A stretch of DNA of 64,000 bases from Acidovorax sp. GTDB taxonomy: Bacteria; Pseudomonadota; Gammaproteobacteria; Burkholderiales; Burkholderiaceae_C. The position numbers and the translations under genes were made by a program. Location: positions 57,655 through 121,654 of the forward strand of contig NZ_JADHVT010000001.1 in assembly GCF_016783915.1 (NCBI RefSeq), written 5' to 3'. The notes under the pieces are model-generated. The model made no database searches, was not told the origin of the DNA, and saw only the letters and a list, made by a program, of their open reading frames with translations. This document shows positions 35,177 through 45,364 of this stretch, in pieces; positions within the stretch are counted from its first letter, which is position 1; each line of letters opens with the position of its first letter.

Positions 35177-36006
35177 TCCACTGCCTCCACAGTCCGCGCG
35201 GACATGGACGTTGCGATAGAACGTATCACACTGCTGATGCGCAGCCTGTCTGCAGCGACCTGCTCGGGCGTACGCGTTGACAAGGTCTGCTCAGACTGCC
35301 GCAGGGCTGCAACCTCGGCCTCAAAGGTGTGCAGGGCTGCGCCCGGCTCATATGGCCGGTGAAAAGTGCGCGACAAAATCACGCCTTGTGAGCCCAAGCG
35401 AACATGCTCAGCCAACACATCACGGCCCGGAAGAAGCCCCTCGTACAGCCGTGCGATGCCGCCAAAGCCAAAGCGCAGGCCATACGCACGGGCCTTGTGT
35501 GCCACGCTGTCCAGCATGCCCTGCTCCAGGGGCTCGAACATGAATCTGCAGCCCAGCGACAGATGCAAGTCGTTCAACCCCACAAACACTTCACGCAGCC
35601 CAGGGGTATCAACCCAAGACTCCAGCGAATGCAGCGCACCCGCCGTCTCCAGAAGCGCAACGATGGGAACGCGCCCTGCCACAATGTGGCTGAAGGCGCG
35701 CAACTCGTCGGGGGTATCAAACATAGGTAGCATCACCGAGTCTGCACCTTGCGCCAGCACAGTGTCCAACTCCACGGCTGTGCCTTCGTGCAACGGGTTC
35801 ACCCGCACCATGAGCTGCGACCGCTGCAGCTGGGCCTTGATACGGCCTACATCTTCGGGTTGGTGCGTGCTGATGAAAGTGTTCCGCCCAGCCTGGCGTG
35901 CGGCCTTGCCATTCCTTTCCAGATCGACAAACAAGCGCATACCGGGCAGCGCATCGCAACGGCGCGCCAGATCTGGGTCATTGGTGATCTGCAGAAAATC
36001 CATCAT
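35173..36006 (-). CDS. HpcH/HpaI aldolase-like protein
   Basis: 277 residues with features of the HpcH/HpaI/citrate-lyase beta barrel: RLFVDLERNGK, QLMVRVNPLHEGTAVELD, GADSVMLPMFDTPDEL, VALLETAGALHSLESWV and VFVGLNDLHLSLGC. The conserved Glu (LLETAGA) and Asp (GLNDLHL) metal ligands are recognisable. These enzymes make or break C-C bonds with pyruvate or PEP. The C-terminal ~45 residues are a helical tail (LRQSEQTLSTRTPEQVAADRLR). Its job in a glycan cluster is unknown. The ATG is doubled (36006/36003). Confidence 0.75.
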   Translation of the reverse strand: MMDFLQITNDPDLARRCDALPGMRLFVDLERNGKAARQAGRNTFISTHQPEDVGRIKAQLQRSQLMVRVNPLHEGTAVELDTVLAQGADSVMLPMFDTPDELRAFSHIVAGRVPIVALLETAGALHSLESWVDTPGLREVFVGLNDLHLSLGCRFMFEPLEQGMLDSVAHKARAYGLRFGFGGIARLYEGLLPGRDVLAEHVRLGSQGVILSRTFHRPYEPGAALHTFEAEVAALRQSEQTLSTRTPEQVAADRLRISSVIRSIATSMSARTVEAVD

Positions 36007-36019
36007 GGTTGGAGTCGGA

Positions 36020-37546
36020 TTATGACCGCAGGGCCTGGCGCAATCCGGGGCCGACGAACCATCCGGACGCTATAACAACAATAGCAGAAACTACAGATGC
36101 AAAAAGCGCTTGAACCTGTTTTGATGCAGAAACCGCAGAAGATCCGACGCCCGCAAGGCCAAGCCATTGCGCCAAGGCCACCAAGGCTATCAGCACGACA
36201 AAGGGCGCAAGCAACGCTCTCACCGGCACCCAGCGCCGTATGGCAGGTATGCCCAGCGCGGCCCAGGCAACCACCGCAGCAGCAAGGAACCCAGCATTGA
36301 GTGCCCACATCAGCTGATGCCCCGCCGTGTAACCCACGGCCCCAACAACGAGCACGACCGCCAGGGCCAGCGCATAGGCCAGCACTGCAAAGCGCATGCG
36401 CCCCACGGTGGCCAAAATGGTCAAAGCCACAGCCAAAAGCGCTTGCGGCAACAAGCCCCAGGCGCCCACACTACCCCAGGCTGCAATCGGCACCAACGCT
36501 GAGGCGTGCATGCGCCCCCAGCCGAAGAGCACACTGGCAATAGCGGGCGCCCCCACCAACAACGCCGCTGCCGCTGCACAGGCCAATGTCCAGGCCAATA
36601 TCAGGGCACTGCGTACGGCGGATGTCATTGCTTCCCCGTTTGAGTTGTCAGAGTCGGCTTGCCTCCCGTACGCGCGGGCAATGGCGGGGAAAGCCAGCGA
36701 AGCGACCAATTGGATGGCCAGAACCAACGGCAACTCCACCAGTTTCCACGCATAGTTGAAGGTGGCCAGAGCCCCCTCACCCGTACCGGAGGCGAAAGTA
36801 CGCGCCACGAAGGGCAAGGTCAGCGGCAGACCTGCACCCAAGGCCGCCCACATCCAGATGCGCCAGCCGGGCAATGGTCCAGGCGCGGCGGAAGAAGAGA
36901 TTTGGGAGTTGCCGTGGTGGTACAGCGGCCGCATGCGCCAGCCCTGCCACAACAGCCTGATGAACACCGCTACCAAAAGAAAGACACCCAACGTTGGCAC
37001 CGCCCCCTCGCCCGTCGCAGATCCACGCGTACTCCAGAAGACCAGCGCCGCGATCAACACACCGTTGACCACCAGGTTCGCGCTATACAGCCCCAGAAAA
37101 TCCCTCTCATGCTGCAGCCGCGTTGCCCACAGACCCGCCAGCATGGCAGCTGGCAACGCAACGGCACTCCAGACCAGCGCTTGACTGACCGAGCCCTCAA
37201 GGGACGCAGGCACCCCAGGCACCAGCAAAGCCCCCAATGAAGCGTGAGCAGCCACCATCGCACCGGCCAACAGGATGCTCCCCCCCAGCAAGTATCTGGC
37301 CACCCGATTTTGTGTGGCATTTTGCTGGGCAACCGACTCTCTCGCCCAATGCGGCAGCAGAACATAGGCCAACGCACCACTGACGAGCACGCCCGCAAGC
37401 CAATCAGGCAGAGTCAACATCACGATGGCCACATCTGCCATGCCTGAGCTGCCAAAGGCCGCAGCCAGTGCTGTTTCGCGCAACACCCCCAATACGCGAC
37501 TGGCCAGCAACAACAGCAGCGAGAGGAGGCCAGCTTTAAGGAACAT
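36020..37546 (-). CDS. MurJ/MviN-family lipid flippase
   Basis: 508 residues with about 13-14 hydrophobic segments. The family start is recognisable: [19 protein letters not shown], then [23 protein letters not shown] and [18 protein letters not shown]. MurJ moves lipid II across the inner membrane. As first gene of this cluster, upstream of the aldolase and phosphoglycosyl transferase genes, it may instead act as the Wzx-like exporter of the cluster's lipid-linked glycan, since no Wzx is present. Substrate is inference. It diverges from lysS. Confidence 0.82.
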   Translation of the reverse strand: MFLKAGLLSLLLLLASRVLGVLRETALAAAFGSSGMADVAIVMLTLPDWLAGVLVSGALAYVLLPHWARESVAQQNATQNRVARYLLGGSILLAGAMVAAHASLGALLVPGVPASLEGSVSQALVWSAVALPAAMLAGLWATRLQHERDFLGLYSANLVVNGVLIAALVFWSTRGSATGEGAVPTLGVFLLVAVFIRLLWQGWRMRPLYHHGNSQISSSAAPGPLPGWRIWMWAALGAGLPLTLPFVARTFASGTGEGALATFNYAWKLVELPLVLAIQLVASLAFPAIARAYGRQADSDNSNGEAMTSAVRSALILAWTLACAAAAALLVGAPAIASVLFGWGRMHASALVPIAAWGSVGAWGLLPQALLAVALTILATVGRMRFAVLAYALALAVVLVVGAVGYTAGHQLMWALNAGFLAAAVVAWAALGIPAIRRWVPVRALLAPFVVLIALVALAQWLGLAGVGSSAVSASKQVQALFASVVSAIVVIASGWFVGPGLRQALRS

Positions 37547-37665
37547 GCGGCAAATTATCCGGGCTCAGACGGGCACAAGCTCCCCACGGCACGTGCAAAA
37601 AACTAAAATCACGGGTTTTGGTTCGAACAACGCCTCTGAACGCCTCCATTTGCGGGCGGCTCTCC

Positions 37666-39210
37666 ATGTCTGACAACACCACAACCCTCCCCCCTCAGGA
37701 CGACAACCAACTCATCGCCGAGCGCCGCGAAAAGCTCAGCGCTCTGCGCGAGGCACAGGCCAACGGCGGTGGCGTTGCTTTCCCCAACAACTTCAAGCCC
37801 GGCCACAAGGCAGCACAGTTGCACCTGGAATACAGCGCTGCCACCAACGAGTCCCTGGAAGCCACGCCAGTGAACGTCTCCGTGGCAGGCCGCATGATGC
37901 TCAAGCGCGTGATGGGCAAGGCCAGCTTCGCGACGATCCAGGACGGCTCGCTGGGCGAAGTGGGCGGGCGCATCCAGCTCTATGTGACCCGTGACGCGGT
38001 GGGCGAAGAGTTGTACGCCGCCTTCAAGCACTGGGACCTGGGCGACATCGTGGGCGCCGAAGGTACGCTGATGAAAACCAAGACTGGCGAGCTGTCGGTC
38101 AAGGTGACCAGCCTGCGGCTGCTGACCAAGAGCCTGCGCCCCCTGCCCGACAAATTCCACGGCATGGCCGACCAGGAACAGAAGTACCGCCAGCGGTACG
38201 TGGACCTGATCACCGACGAGCAGGCCCGCAAGCGCTTCGTGGCGCGCAGCAAGGCCGTGAGCGGCCTGCGCGAGTTCATGGTGAGCCACGGCTTCCTCGA
38301 AGTCGAAACGCCCATGCTGCACCCCATCCCGGGCGGCGCCAATGCCAAGCCATTCGTGACGCACCACAATGCTTTGGAGCAGGAGATGTACCTGCGCATC
38401 GCGCCCGAGCTGTACCTGAAGCGCCTGATCGTGGGCGGCTTCGAGCGCGTGTTCGAAATCAACCGCAGCTACCGCAACGAGGGTATCTCGGTGCGCCACA
38501 ACCCCGAGTTCACCATGATGGAGTTCTACGCGGCGTACTGGAACTACCTGGACCTGATGGACTTCACCGAGACGCTGATCCGTGAAGTGGCCCTCAAAGC
38601 CACGGGCTCGCTGCAGATGACCTACCAGGGCCGTGCGGTGGACCTGACCCAGCCTTTTGCACGACTGACCATCCGCGAAGCCATCTTCCAGTACACCGAG
38701 GCTGGTGCCCATGTGGACGACACCGCCTGGCTCATCAGCGCGCTCAAGAAACTGGGCATGACCGAAGAGAAGGACAAGCTGTCGGCCCGCACGCTGGCCA
38801 GCCTGCAGGTGCTGTACTTTGAAGAAACGGTGGAGGACAAGCTGTGGCAGCCCACCTTCATCATGGAGCACCCGACTGAGATCTCGCCCCTGGCCCGTGC
38901 CAACGACACGCGCCCCGAGGTCACGGAGCGTTTTGAGCTGTACATCACCGGCCGTGAGTTCGGCAATGGCTTCAGCGAGCTGAACGACGCCGAAGACCAG
39001 GCCGCGCGCTTCCACGCCCAGGTGGCCGCCAAAGACAGCGGTGACGACGAGGCCATGTTCTACGACCATGATTTCGTGCGCGCGCTGGAATACGGCATGC
39101 CACCCACGGGGGGTTGCGGCATTGGTATTGACCGCCTCATGATGCTGCTGACTGACAGCCCCAGCATTCGCGACGTGATTCTGTTCCCTGCGCTGCGCCG
39201 GGAGTCCTGA
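37666..39210 (+). CDS. lysS: Lysyl-tRNA synthetase (class II)
   Basis: 514 residues. N-terminal OB-fold anticodon-binding domain ([23 protein letters not shown]), then the class II core: motif 1 [16 protein letters not shown], motif 2 [28 protein letters not shown], and motif 3 [16 protein letters not shown] start at ATG 37666 ([14 protein letters not shown]); the frame extends 16 codons further up without typical sequence. Divergent from the glycan cluster, marking its right border. Confidence 0.97.
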   Translation: MSDNTTTLPPQDDNQLIAERREKLSALREAQANGGGVAFPNNFKPGHKAAQLHLEYSAATNESLEATPVNVSVAGRMMLKRVMGKASFATIQDGSLGEVGGRIQLYVTRDAVGEELYAAFKHWDLGDIVGAEGTLMKTKTGELSVKVTSLRLLTKSLRPLPDKFHGMADQEQKYRQRYVDLITDEQARKRFVARSKAVSGLREFMVSHGFLEVETPMLHPIPGGANAKPFVTHHNALEQEMYLRIAPELYLKRLIVGGFERVFEINRSYRNEGISVRHNPEFTMMEFYAAYWNYLDLMDFTETLIREVALKATGSLQMTYQGRAVDLTQPFARLTIREAIFQYTEAGAHVDDTAWLISALKKLGMTEEKDKLSARTLASLQVLYFEETVEDKLWQPTFIMEHPTEISPLARANDTRPEVTERFELYITGREFGNGFSELNDAEDQAARFHAQVAAKDSGDDEAMFYDHDFVRALEYGMPPTGGCGIGIDRLMMLLTDSPSIRDVILFPALRRES

Positions 39211-39282
39211 GGCCTGATTTGCGTCGGAGGGCGGTCTGCGACCGCCCCCTCTACAAGTCAACAGGCACCAAGGAGACACACT

Positions 39283-40320
39283 GTGCCCTTCAGCTCCAGC
39301 AACGCCCCCTACCCTTCCAACGAGCCCCCCCTGCCCTCAGGCAACGCTTTTTCGGTGCTGGTGGTCGAAGACCAGGGCTCCGTGCGCGCGGCGCTGGTGG
39401 CCGAACTGCGGAGGGCAGGGGTGTCAGACATCTTCGAGGCGCCCGAGGGTCAGGCCGCGCTACACCTGTTCAAGACGCATCGACCCGATCTGGTGCTGCT
39501 GGACATCAAGCTGCCGGGCCAGGATGGCTACTGGGTGGCGCAGCAGATGCGCGAGAGCGAGGCGGGCGACTGGACGCCCATCATCTTCCTGTCGGGCCTG
39601 GACAACGAGCTGGATGTCTGGCGCGGCATTGAGGTGGGCGGCGACGACTACCTCGTCAAACCCGTCAAGCCTATCGTACTGATGGCCAAGCTGCGCGCCA
39701 TGCGGCGCCTGCTGGACATGCGCCGCCGACTGGTGTCGATGTCGGCCGAGTTGCATGCCGCCAACCAGCGGCTCAACGAGATGGTGGAAATCGATGCCCT
39801 CACAGGCCTCGTCAACCGCCGCGGGTTCGACCGCATCCTGCACAACGAGATCTTGGCCGCGCGGCGGGACGGCACGCCGCTCACCCTGATGCTGTGCGAC
39901 CTGGACCACTTCAAGCTCTTCAACGATGCCAGCGGCCATGTGCAAGGCGACGCCTGCCTGAAAGAGGTAGGCCGCCTGTTGCGCGAGGTCTGCGTGCGTC
40001 CCCGGGATGTGGCCTCACGCTACGGAGGGGAAGAGTTCGCCCTCATCCTGCCCAACACGCCCCGCTCGGGCGCCATGACCTTTGCACGCGCGTTGGGGCA
40101 GCTGCTCAAGGTGCGCGCGATTGCGCACGCTGACTCCCCGCTGGGTGACAGACTGACTCTGTCGGGCGGCATTACCACCTGCGTGCCCGACGACAGCACC
40201 AACGCCGAAAGCATGATCATGCGTGCCGACCAGGCGCTCTATGCTGCCAAGGCCCAGGGCCGCAACCGCTTCTTCAGTTTTGAAATGCAAATGGACACCG
40301 TGGAGCAATTGCGCAATTGA
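39283..40320 (+). CDS. REC-GGDEF diguanylate cyclase response regulator
   Basis: 345 residues. A receiver domain (about 22-140) with phospho-acceptor D74 (VLLD), acidic E29/D30 and K126 is joined by a helix to a GGDEF domain. The active site GGEEF is at 248-252, so synthesis of cyclic-di-GMP is expected. An RxxD inhibitory site (RPRD, 239-242) lies five residues before it, allowing product feedback. GTG start with AAGGAG ribosome site. No cognate kinase is adjacent; the MscS gene follows with overlap or a short gap. Confidence 0.93.
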   Translation: MPFSSSNAPYPSNEPPLPSGNAFSVLVVEDQGSVRAALVAELRRAGVSDIFEAPEGQAALHLFKTHRPDLVLLDIKLPGQDGYWVAQQMRESEAGDWTPIIFLSGLDNELDVWRGIEVGGDDYLVKPVKPIVLMAKLRAMRRLLDMRRRLVSMSAELHAANQRLNEMVEIDALTGLVNRRGFDRILHNEILAARRDGTPLTLMLCDLDHFKLFNDASGHVQGDACLKEVGRLLREVCVRPRDVASRYGGEEFALILPNTPRSGAMTFARALGQLLKVRAIAHADSPLGDRLTLSGGITTCVPDDSTNAESMIMRADQALYAAKAQGRNRFFSFEMQMDTVEQLRN

Positions 40321-40382
40321 GTTTCTTCCACTTCTTTTCGTTTGACGCGACCGAACGCAACACCCGTACCGCCGTCTCCCGC

Positions 40383-41042
40383 ATGCAAGTTCTGAAAACC
40401 CGACTACCCGAATGGATGCAGGACTGGCTCGAAGTCATCATCCCGGGATCGCAGATTCTGCTCATCCTGTTCGCTGCGTGGCTGCTGCAACGCACCCTGC
40501 GCCGTCTGGTACGCCGTGCGAGTGCCCACTACCAACTGCCCAACGAGTTGGTGGTGCCCATCAACGGCCTGATCCGCTGGCTCATCATTGCAAGCGCCGT
40601 GCTGCTGGTGCTGGAGCGCATGGGGGTGTCGGCCACCGTGCTCTGGACCGCCTTCACCGGGTTTGCCACCGTGGGAGCCGTGGCGTTTTTCGCAGCATGG
40701 AGCGTGTTGTCCAACCTGTTCTGTGCGCTGCTGATCTTCACCGTGCGGCCCTTCAAGATTGGCGACTACATCGAGGTGCTGGACACTGCCGAAAAGCCCG
40801 GCGCCAAGGGGCGCGTGGTGGACATCAACCTGCTCTACACCACGCTGGAAGACCACGGCGCAGCAGCCGGTCACGTGGCTTGGCTGCAGATTCCGAATGC
40901 GCTGGTGTTCCAGCGCGTGGTGCGCAGGTTTCAGGGGGTGCCGCCGCCCCCTGCCCCGCCTGCGGCCACTGCGGATGCGGTAGCCAATGCCTCACCGGCC
41001 GCACCGACGCCTGTGACGCCAGGGCCCTTCAACACGCCCTAG
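40383..41042 (+). CDS. MscS-family small-conductance mechanosensitive channel
   Basis: About 219 residues: three transmembrane helices, the third holding the Gly/Ala-rich pore helix (GFATVGAVAFFAAWSVLSNLFCALLIFTVRPFKIGDYIEV), then the beta domain. The usual large C-terminal alpha/beta vestibule is replaced by a short Pro/Ala tail (VPPPPAPPAATADA), so it is shorter than E. coli MscS. I chose ATG 40383 (MQVLKTRLPEW); a TTG at 40317 overlapping the cyclase stop would add 22 residues and couple the two genes. Confidence 0.83.
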   Translation: MQVLKTRLPEWMQDWLEVIIPGSQILLILFAAWLLQRTLRRLVRRASAHYQLPNELVVPINGLIRWLIIASAVLLVLERMGVSATVLWTAFTGFATVGAVAFFAAWSVLSNLFCALLIFTVRPFKIGDYIEVLDTAEKPGAKGRVVDINLLYTTLEDHGAAAGHVAWLQIPNALVFQRVVRRFQGVPPPPAPPAATADAVANASPAAPTPVTPGPFNTP

Positions 41043-41102
41043 CGGGTAGCCGCGCGGCACCGTAAGGGGTGGCGCCGTACCGGACACACCAAAACACGCA
41101 GG

Positions 41103-42194
41103 TCAGGGCAACAAGTCCAGCGCCTGCAGGTAGGCAGGCTGGTACATCAGTTCATCCCAGGCTTGCGGCAGGGTTTCGGGCAGCAACGCCAGGCGGCGGG
41201 ATTCGCTGTCCACACTGGGTTGCCAGCGCCCCTGGTTACGGGCGTTGTCAAGGCCCGTGATGAGTTCGTCCACCGCCTTGCCATCACCCACGCTCTGGTT
41301 GCACAGCAGCACCAGGTCGCAACCCGCTTCCAACGCCGCCACGGCGGCATCGGTGTAGCTGACCACCTGGCCGTCCAGGCGGCGGGCCCCTTCCATGCTC
41401 AGGTCGTCGCTGAAGATGGCGCCGTCAAAACGCATCTGGCGGCGCAGGATGTCCTGCAGCCAGCGCTGCGAAAAACCGGCGGGGCGGCTGTCCACCTTGG
41501 GGTAGATCACATGGGCAGGCATCACGCTGGTGAGCGTGCTGCTGAGCCAGGGGTACGGCGCGGCGTCGTCGGCCAGGATCGCCTTGAGGCTGCGCTTGTC
41601 CACAGGCACCTCGGTGTGCGAGTCGGCCTTGACAAAGCCGTGGCCAGGGAAGTGCTTGCCACAGTTGGCCATGCCCGCCTGCAGCAGGCCGTGCATGAGG
41701 CTCTTGGCCAGCAGCGCCACCACACGGGGGTCGCGGTGGAAGGACCGGTCTCCGATCACTCCGCTTTCGCCCCAATCCAGGTCGAGCACGGGCGTGAAGC
41801 TGAAGTCCACACCGCAGGCGCGCAATTCGGTACCCAGCACATAACCCGCCGCCGTGGCCGCATTGGTGGCGCGCAGGGCGCCGCTGCCGGGCACAGCCTT
41901 GGCGCCCTTGCCGTCATCCATCCACATCTCTCCCAGCGCGCGCATGGGCGGCAGATGGGTGAAACCATCGGTGCGAAAGCGCTGCACGCGGCCGCCTTCG
42001 TGGTCCACACAGATCAGCAGGTCGTCGCGCACCGCCTTGATGCTGCTGGTGAGCTGCAGCAGCTGTGCGCGGTTTTCCCAGTTGCGGGCAAACAGGATGA
42101 CACCACCCGTGAGTGGGTGCGCCAGGCGGCGGCGGTCATCAGCGCTGAGGGTGGTGCCAGCGACGTCGAGGATGAGGGGGGCGTGTTCAGTCAT
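41103..42194 (-). CDS. nagZ: Beta-N-acetylhexosaminidase of cell-wall recycling
   Basis: NagZ (363 residues) removes GlcNAc from anhydro-muropeptides in the cytoplasm (glycoside hydrolase family 3). CVDHEGGRVQRF, KHFPGHGFVKADSHTEVP with the His of the catalytic Asp-His dyad, and FSDDLSMEGA with the nucleophile Asp are intact. No signal peptide, as expected. ATG 42194 is used; the frame opens with a TTG six codons earlier. Downstream of acpS across a copy of the CTAGCGC repeat. Confidence 0.95.
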   Translation of the reverse strand: MTEHAPLILDVAGTTLSADDRRRLAHPLTGGVILFARNWENRAQLLQLTSSIKAVRDDLLICVDHEGGRVQRFRTDGFTHLPPMRALGEMWMDDGKGAKAVPGSGALRATNAATAAGYVLGTELRACGVDFSFTPVLDLDWGESGVIGDRSFHRDPRVVALLAKSLMHGLLQAGMANCGKHFPGHGFVKADSHTEVPVDKRSLKAILADDAAPYPWLSSTLTSVMPAHVIYPKVDSRPAGFSQRWLQDILRRQMRFDGAIFSDDLSMEGARRLDGQVVSYTDAAVAALEAGCDLVLLCNQSVGDGKAVDELITGLDNARNQGRWQPSVDSESRRLALLPETLPQAWDELMYQPAYLQALDLLP

Positions 42195-42210
42195 GGGACG
42201 TTCCAAGGTC

Positions 42211-42270
42211 AATTTGCTACATTATCAATAGCTACCAGCACATATAAATCTAGCGCTTCAGTGCTATTTG
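42211..42270. repeat. CTAGCGC repeat, copy 3 (nagZ-acpS junction)
   Basis: TTTGCTAC, ATAGCTAC and CTAGCGCTT (42250-42258) lie in an AT-rich stretch that contrasts with the flanks. The repeat runs into the acpS 3' end: the acpS stop codon (TAG on the minus strand, 42264-42266) falls inside the GCTATTTGG portion. Confidence 0.6.
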
Positions 42271-42665
42271 GCTTGAATTTTCTCTACCACGCAGAAGCTG
42301 GCGGCATAGTCGGTCTCATCGGTCACGCTCAAGTGCGCCTGCAGGCCTTGGGCCTCAAACCAGTCCTTCAGCGCGCCGTGCAGCACGATCACGGGCTGGC
42401 CACTGCGCAGTTTGGCCACCTCGCAGTGACGCCATGTCATGGGCATGCGCATGCCCAGGCCGATCGCCTTGCTGAAAGCCTCCTTGGCAGAGAACCGCGT
42501 GGCCAGATAACGCAAACCCCGGTCGGGCCAGCGCGCGCTGCGTTCGCGCCAGGTGGCCAGTTCGCCCTCGGCCAGCACCTTTTCGGCAAACCGGTCGCCG
42601 TGGCGCGCCAGGCTGGCCGCAATGCGACGCACGTCGCAGATGTCAGTGCCGATGCCGTAGATCAT
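42264..42665 (-). CDS. acpS: Holo-[acyl-carrier-protein] synthase
   Basis: AcpS (133 residues) transfers 4'-phosphopantetheine from CoA to a serine of apo-[18 protein letters not shown] carries the Mg-binding Asp, and [17 protein letters not shown] the second signature with the catalytic Glu. Its substrate protein gene acpP is at 55695 in this window. The last codons and the stop lie in a CTAGCGC repeat, so the C-terminus may have been altered by insertion. Confidence 0.96.
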   Translation of the reverse strand: MIYGIGTDICDVRRIAASLARHGDRFAEKVLAEGELATWRERSARWPDRGLRYLATRFSAKEAFSKAIGLGMRMPMTWRHCEVAKLRSGQPVIVLHGALKDWFEAQGLQAHLSVTDETDYAASFCVVEKIQAK

Positions 42666-42680
42666 GAAATATCAGTAAAA

Positions 42681-42732
42681 ACAACCGTTAGCGCTCGAAG
42701 AATATGCACCGACAGCTATCAAATCAGGAGTT
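42681..42732. repeat. CTAGCGC repeat, copy 4 (acpS-pdxJ junction)
   Basis: TTAGCGCT (42688-42695) is followed by CAGCTATCAAATCAGGAG (42713-42730), the same tail found in other copies. The pdxJ stop codon (TGA, 42724-42726 on the minus strand) lies within the ATCAGGAG part. Confidence 0.6.
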
Positions 42733-43506
42733 ATCAGCACTTGCAAACCCTTGGGCAATGCACTCCAGGTACGCCTGCACCGTCGCTGCGTAGCCCAGCT
42801 CCAATGCATCGGCAATCAGCGCGTGACCAATCGAGACCTCCTGCACGCCCGGCACTTCGCGCACAAAGGCCGCAAGGTTGTCCCGGTTGAGGTCGTGGCC
42901 AGCGTTGACACCCAATCCGACGTCCAGCGCAGCCTTTGCGGCTGCGGCATAGCGTTTGAGCTCGACCGCCTGCTGCGCCGTACCCCAGGCAGCGGCATAG
43001 GGCTCGGTGTACAGCTCCACCCGGTCAGCCCCCACGGCTTTGGCGGCGACCATCTGCCCGGGCACCGGGTCCATGAAGAGGCTCACGCGCACGCCCAGCG
43101 CCTTGCATTCGGCCACCAGGGGCGCCAGCCGCTCGGCATCTTGCGGAAAGCTCCAGCCATGGTCGCTGGTGAACTGGTCTTCGCTGTCGGGCACAAAGGT
43201 CGCCTGGTGCGGGCGAACCTGGCGGATGAAGTCCATCAGATTCTGCGACGGGTTGCCCTCGATGTTGAATTCGCGGTCGGGCCAGGCCTTCATCAGCGTC
43301 GCCAGCTCATACACGTCCTGGCTGCGGATATGGCGTTCGTCGGGCCGGGGGTGCACTGTGATGCCCTGCGCACCCGCTTGCAGGCACAACTCGGCGGCGC
43401 GGGTGACGCTGGGAATGCCCAGGTGTCGCGTGTTGCGCACCAAGGCCACCTTGTTGACGTTCACGGACAAAGCGGTGCGCTGGAGAGAGTGGGAGGATGG
43501 ATTCAT
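42724..43506 (-). CDS. pdxJ: Pyridoxine 5'-phosphate synthase
   Basis: PdxJ (260 residues) closes the pyridoxine ring from 1-deoxyxylulose 5-phosphate and 3-amino-2-oxopropyl phosphate. [36 protein letters not shown]-like [24 protein letters not shown] and [13 protein letters not shown] are characteristic. ATG 43506 overlaps the recO stop (ATGA). The upstream in-frame codons belong to the recO overlap and are not used. Confidence 0.95.
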   Translation of the reverse strand: MNPSSHSLQRTALSVNVNKVALVRNTRHLGIPSVTRAAELCLQAGAQGITVHPRPDERHIRSQDVYELATLMKAWPDREFNIEGNPSQNLMDFIRQVRPHQATFVPDSEDQFTSDHGWSFPQDAERLAPLVAECKALGVRVSLFMDPVPGQMVAAKAVGADRVELYTEPYAAAWGTAQQAVELKRYAAAAKAALDVGLGVNAGHDLNRDNLAAFVREVPGVQEVSIGHALIADALELGYAATVQAYLECIAQGFASADNS

Positions 43507-44267
43507 AGGGCCTGCAAATCGATCATGAGCTGGCGGGTACGCAGCGTCGGGCTGCCGCAATGGTATTGCAGCAGGGCGCGCAGCTGCGGCTTGAGTTCGG
43601 TCGCCACGGGGGCACATGCGCGCAAGGTGGCGGTGTAGCTGGCCACATCATCCAGGCCACGCTGCAAAGCCAGCCACTGGTTTCCCAGCAGGCCCGCGCG
43701 GTCCGCTGCAGATGCCGCGCGCAAGCCCCCTTCTGGCACCAGCGTGTAGCGGGTATCGGGTTTCAGAGGGGCGAAGGTCATGGTCTGCACATCCAGGCCT
43801 GGCAACAAGCCGATCTCGCGCAGGAGGAGGAGCTCAAAACTGCGCAGTACCGCCTCCAGCGCATCGCCGTGTTCGCTGGCCAGCACGCGCACCACCCCGG
43901 CGTAGGCATCAAACAATGCCGGGTGCGGGTCTGCCCTTGCCATCAGGCGCAGCAGCAGCTCGTTGAGGTACATGCCCGACAGCAGAGCATCGCCCGTGGG
44001 CATCACATGCCCCCCCACCCATTCTGCGCCCTTGAGCGTGTGGATGTCCGCATGGCCATCGCCCGTGAGCGTATAGGTCACCAGCAAGGGCTGCAGCGGC
44101 AGCAGCACCGGGCGAAAGTTGGAGCTGGGCTTCTTGGCCCCTTTGGCCACCAGCGCGGTTCGCCCTTGCCGGCGGCAGAAGACCTCCAGGATCAGGCTGG
44201 ATTCACTCCAGTCGTAGCTGTGCAGCACGAACGCGGGTTCATCGGAGATGCGCTTGGCAACGGCCAC
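43503..44267 (-). CDS. recO: DNA repair protein RecO
   Basis: RecO (254 residues) helps load RecA at SSB-covered gaps with RecR. N-terminal OB fold ([22 protein letters not shown] and [22 protein letters not shown]) and an alpha-helical C-terminal half ([23 protein letters not shown]) are typical. The zinc-finger cysteines of some RecO proteins are absent, common in this group. GTG start. The rnc-era-recO-pdxJ-acpS order is the standard proteobacterial operon. Confidence 0.93.
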   Translation of the reverse strand: MAVAKRISDEPAFVLHSYDWSESSLILEVFCRRQGRTALVAKGAKKPSSNFRPVLLPLQPLLVTYTLTGDGHADIHTLKGAEWVGGHVMPTGDALLSGMYLNELLLRLMARADPHPALFDAYAGVVRVLASEHGDALEAVLRSFELLLLREIGLLPGLDVQTMTFAPLKPDTRYTLVPEGGLRAASAADRAGLLGNQWLALQRGLDDVASYTATLRACAPVATELKPQLRALLQYHCGSPTLRTRQLMIDLQAL

Positions 44268-44359
44268 GGTGCTGCTGGAAGGGGTGGTGTGATAGGACCG
44301 CCACTGACACCTGCCGTCGTGTGGGCTGGCAGCTAGGCAGAAAGATCAGGGTTCAGAAC

Positions 44360-45364
44360 TCACTCGTAGCCAAAGGAGCGTACACGGGCTTCGTCGTCAG
44401 CCCAGCCAGAGCGGACCTTGACCCACAGCTCCAGGAACACCTTGGCATCCATGAGCTTTTCCAGCTCCTGACGGGCCTCGGTGCCAATGCGCTTCAAGCG
44501 CTCGCCCTTGTCACCGATGACCATCATCTTGTGGTTGTCACGCTCAACCACGATGGTGGCGGCGATCTTGACCAGGCGCTTGTGCTGCTTGCTCTTTTCC
44601 TCCTCGAACTTGTCGATGACCACGGTCGAGGTATATGGCAGTTCGTCGCCCGTGAAGCGAAACAGCTTCTCGCGCACGGTTTCGGAGGCCAGAAACTTCT
44701 CGCTGCGGTCGGTCAGTTCGTCCTCGCCGTACCACCAGGCCTGCTCGGGCAGGTATTTGGCGCAGATGCCAAACAAGCGCTCGATGTCGCCCTTGTTCTT
44801 GGCCGACATGGGCACGAACTCGGCAAACGGGTGGCGCTCCTGCATGCTCTTGAGCCAGGGGGCAAGCTCTGCACGGCGGTGCACCATGTCCAGCTTGTTG
44901 GCCAGCAATAGCGTGGGAATACCTGGTTTGAACAGCGACAGCACTTTGGCGTCAGCCAGGGTGAAGTTGCCGGCTTCCACCACAAAGAGGATCAGGTCAA
45001 CGTCGCCAATCGCACCCATCACGGTCTTGTTCAGCGACTTGTTGAGCGCGGTGGCATGCCGGGTCTGGAAGCCCGGGGTGTCCACAAAAATGAACTGCGT
45101 CTGCTCCAGAGTGCGAATGCCCGTGATGCGGTGGCGCGTGGTCTGCGCCTTGCGCGAGGTGATGCTGATCTTCTGCCCCACCAGGGCATTGAGCAGGGTG
45201 GACTTGCCCACATTGGGCTTGCCAACAATAGCGATCACGCCACAGCGTTGGCCAGGCACGGCAGCCGGAGCCCCCGCAGCAGCCAGCATGGCTTCCAGAT
45301 CGTTTTGCACCGGGGCGCCTTCAGCACCCGCGTCAGTAGCTACATCTTTGGTAGCGTCATTCAT
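44360..45364 (-). CDS. era: GTPase Era
   Basis: Era (334 residues) assists 16S rRNA maturation and 30S assembly. G1 GKPNVGKS (48-55), G3 [10 protein letters not shown]4 NKLDMV, G5 SAKNKGD, and the C-terminal KH domain ([25 protein letters not shown]). The 40-residue N-terminal extension is low-complexity, and part of it (codons 3-10) is encoded by a stretch like the CTAGCGC repeat (45336-45358). ATG overlaps the rnc stop (ATGA). Confidence 0.96.
   Translation of the reverse strand: MNDATKDVATDAGAEGAPVQNDLEAMLAAAGAPAAVPGQRCGVIAIVGKPNVGKSTLLNALVGQKISITSRKAQTTRHRITGIRTLEQTQFIFVDTPGFQTRHATALNKSLNKTVMGAIGDVDLILFVVEAGNFTLADAKVLSLFKPGIPTLLLANKLDMVHRRAELAPWLKSMQERHPFAEFVPMSAKNKGDIERLFGICAKYLPEQAWWYGEDELTDRSEKFLASETVREKLFRFTGDELPYTSTVVIDKFEEEKSKQHKRLVKIAATIVVERDNHKMMVIGDKGERLKRIGTEARQELEKLMDAKVFLELWVKVRSGWADDEARVRSFGYE

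Noticed and set aside
37609..39279. 556-codon open frame antisense to lysS
   Set aside because: Same GC-bias artefact; lysS on the other strand is certain.
41163..42890. 575-codon plus-strand frame across nagZ, acpS and pdxJ
   Set aside because: It spans three real genes on the opposite strand and an intergenic repeat; no family resemblance.
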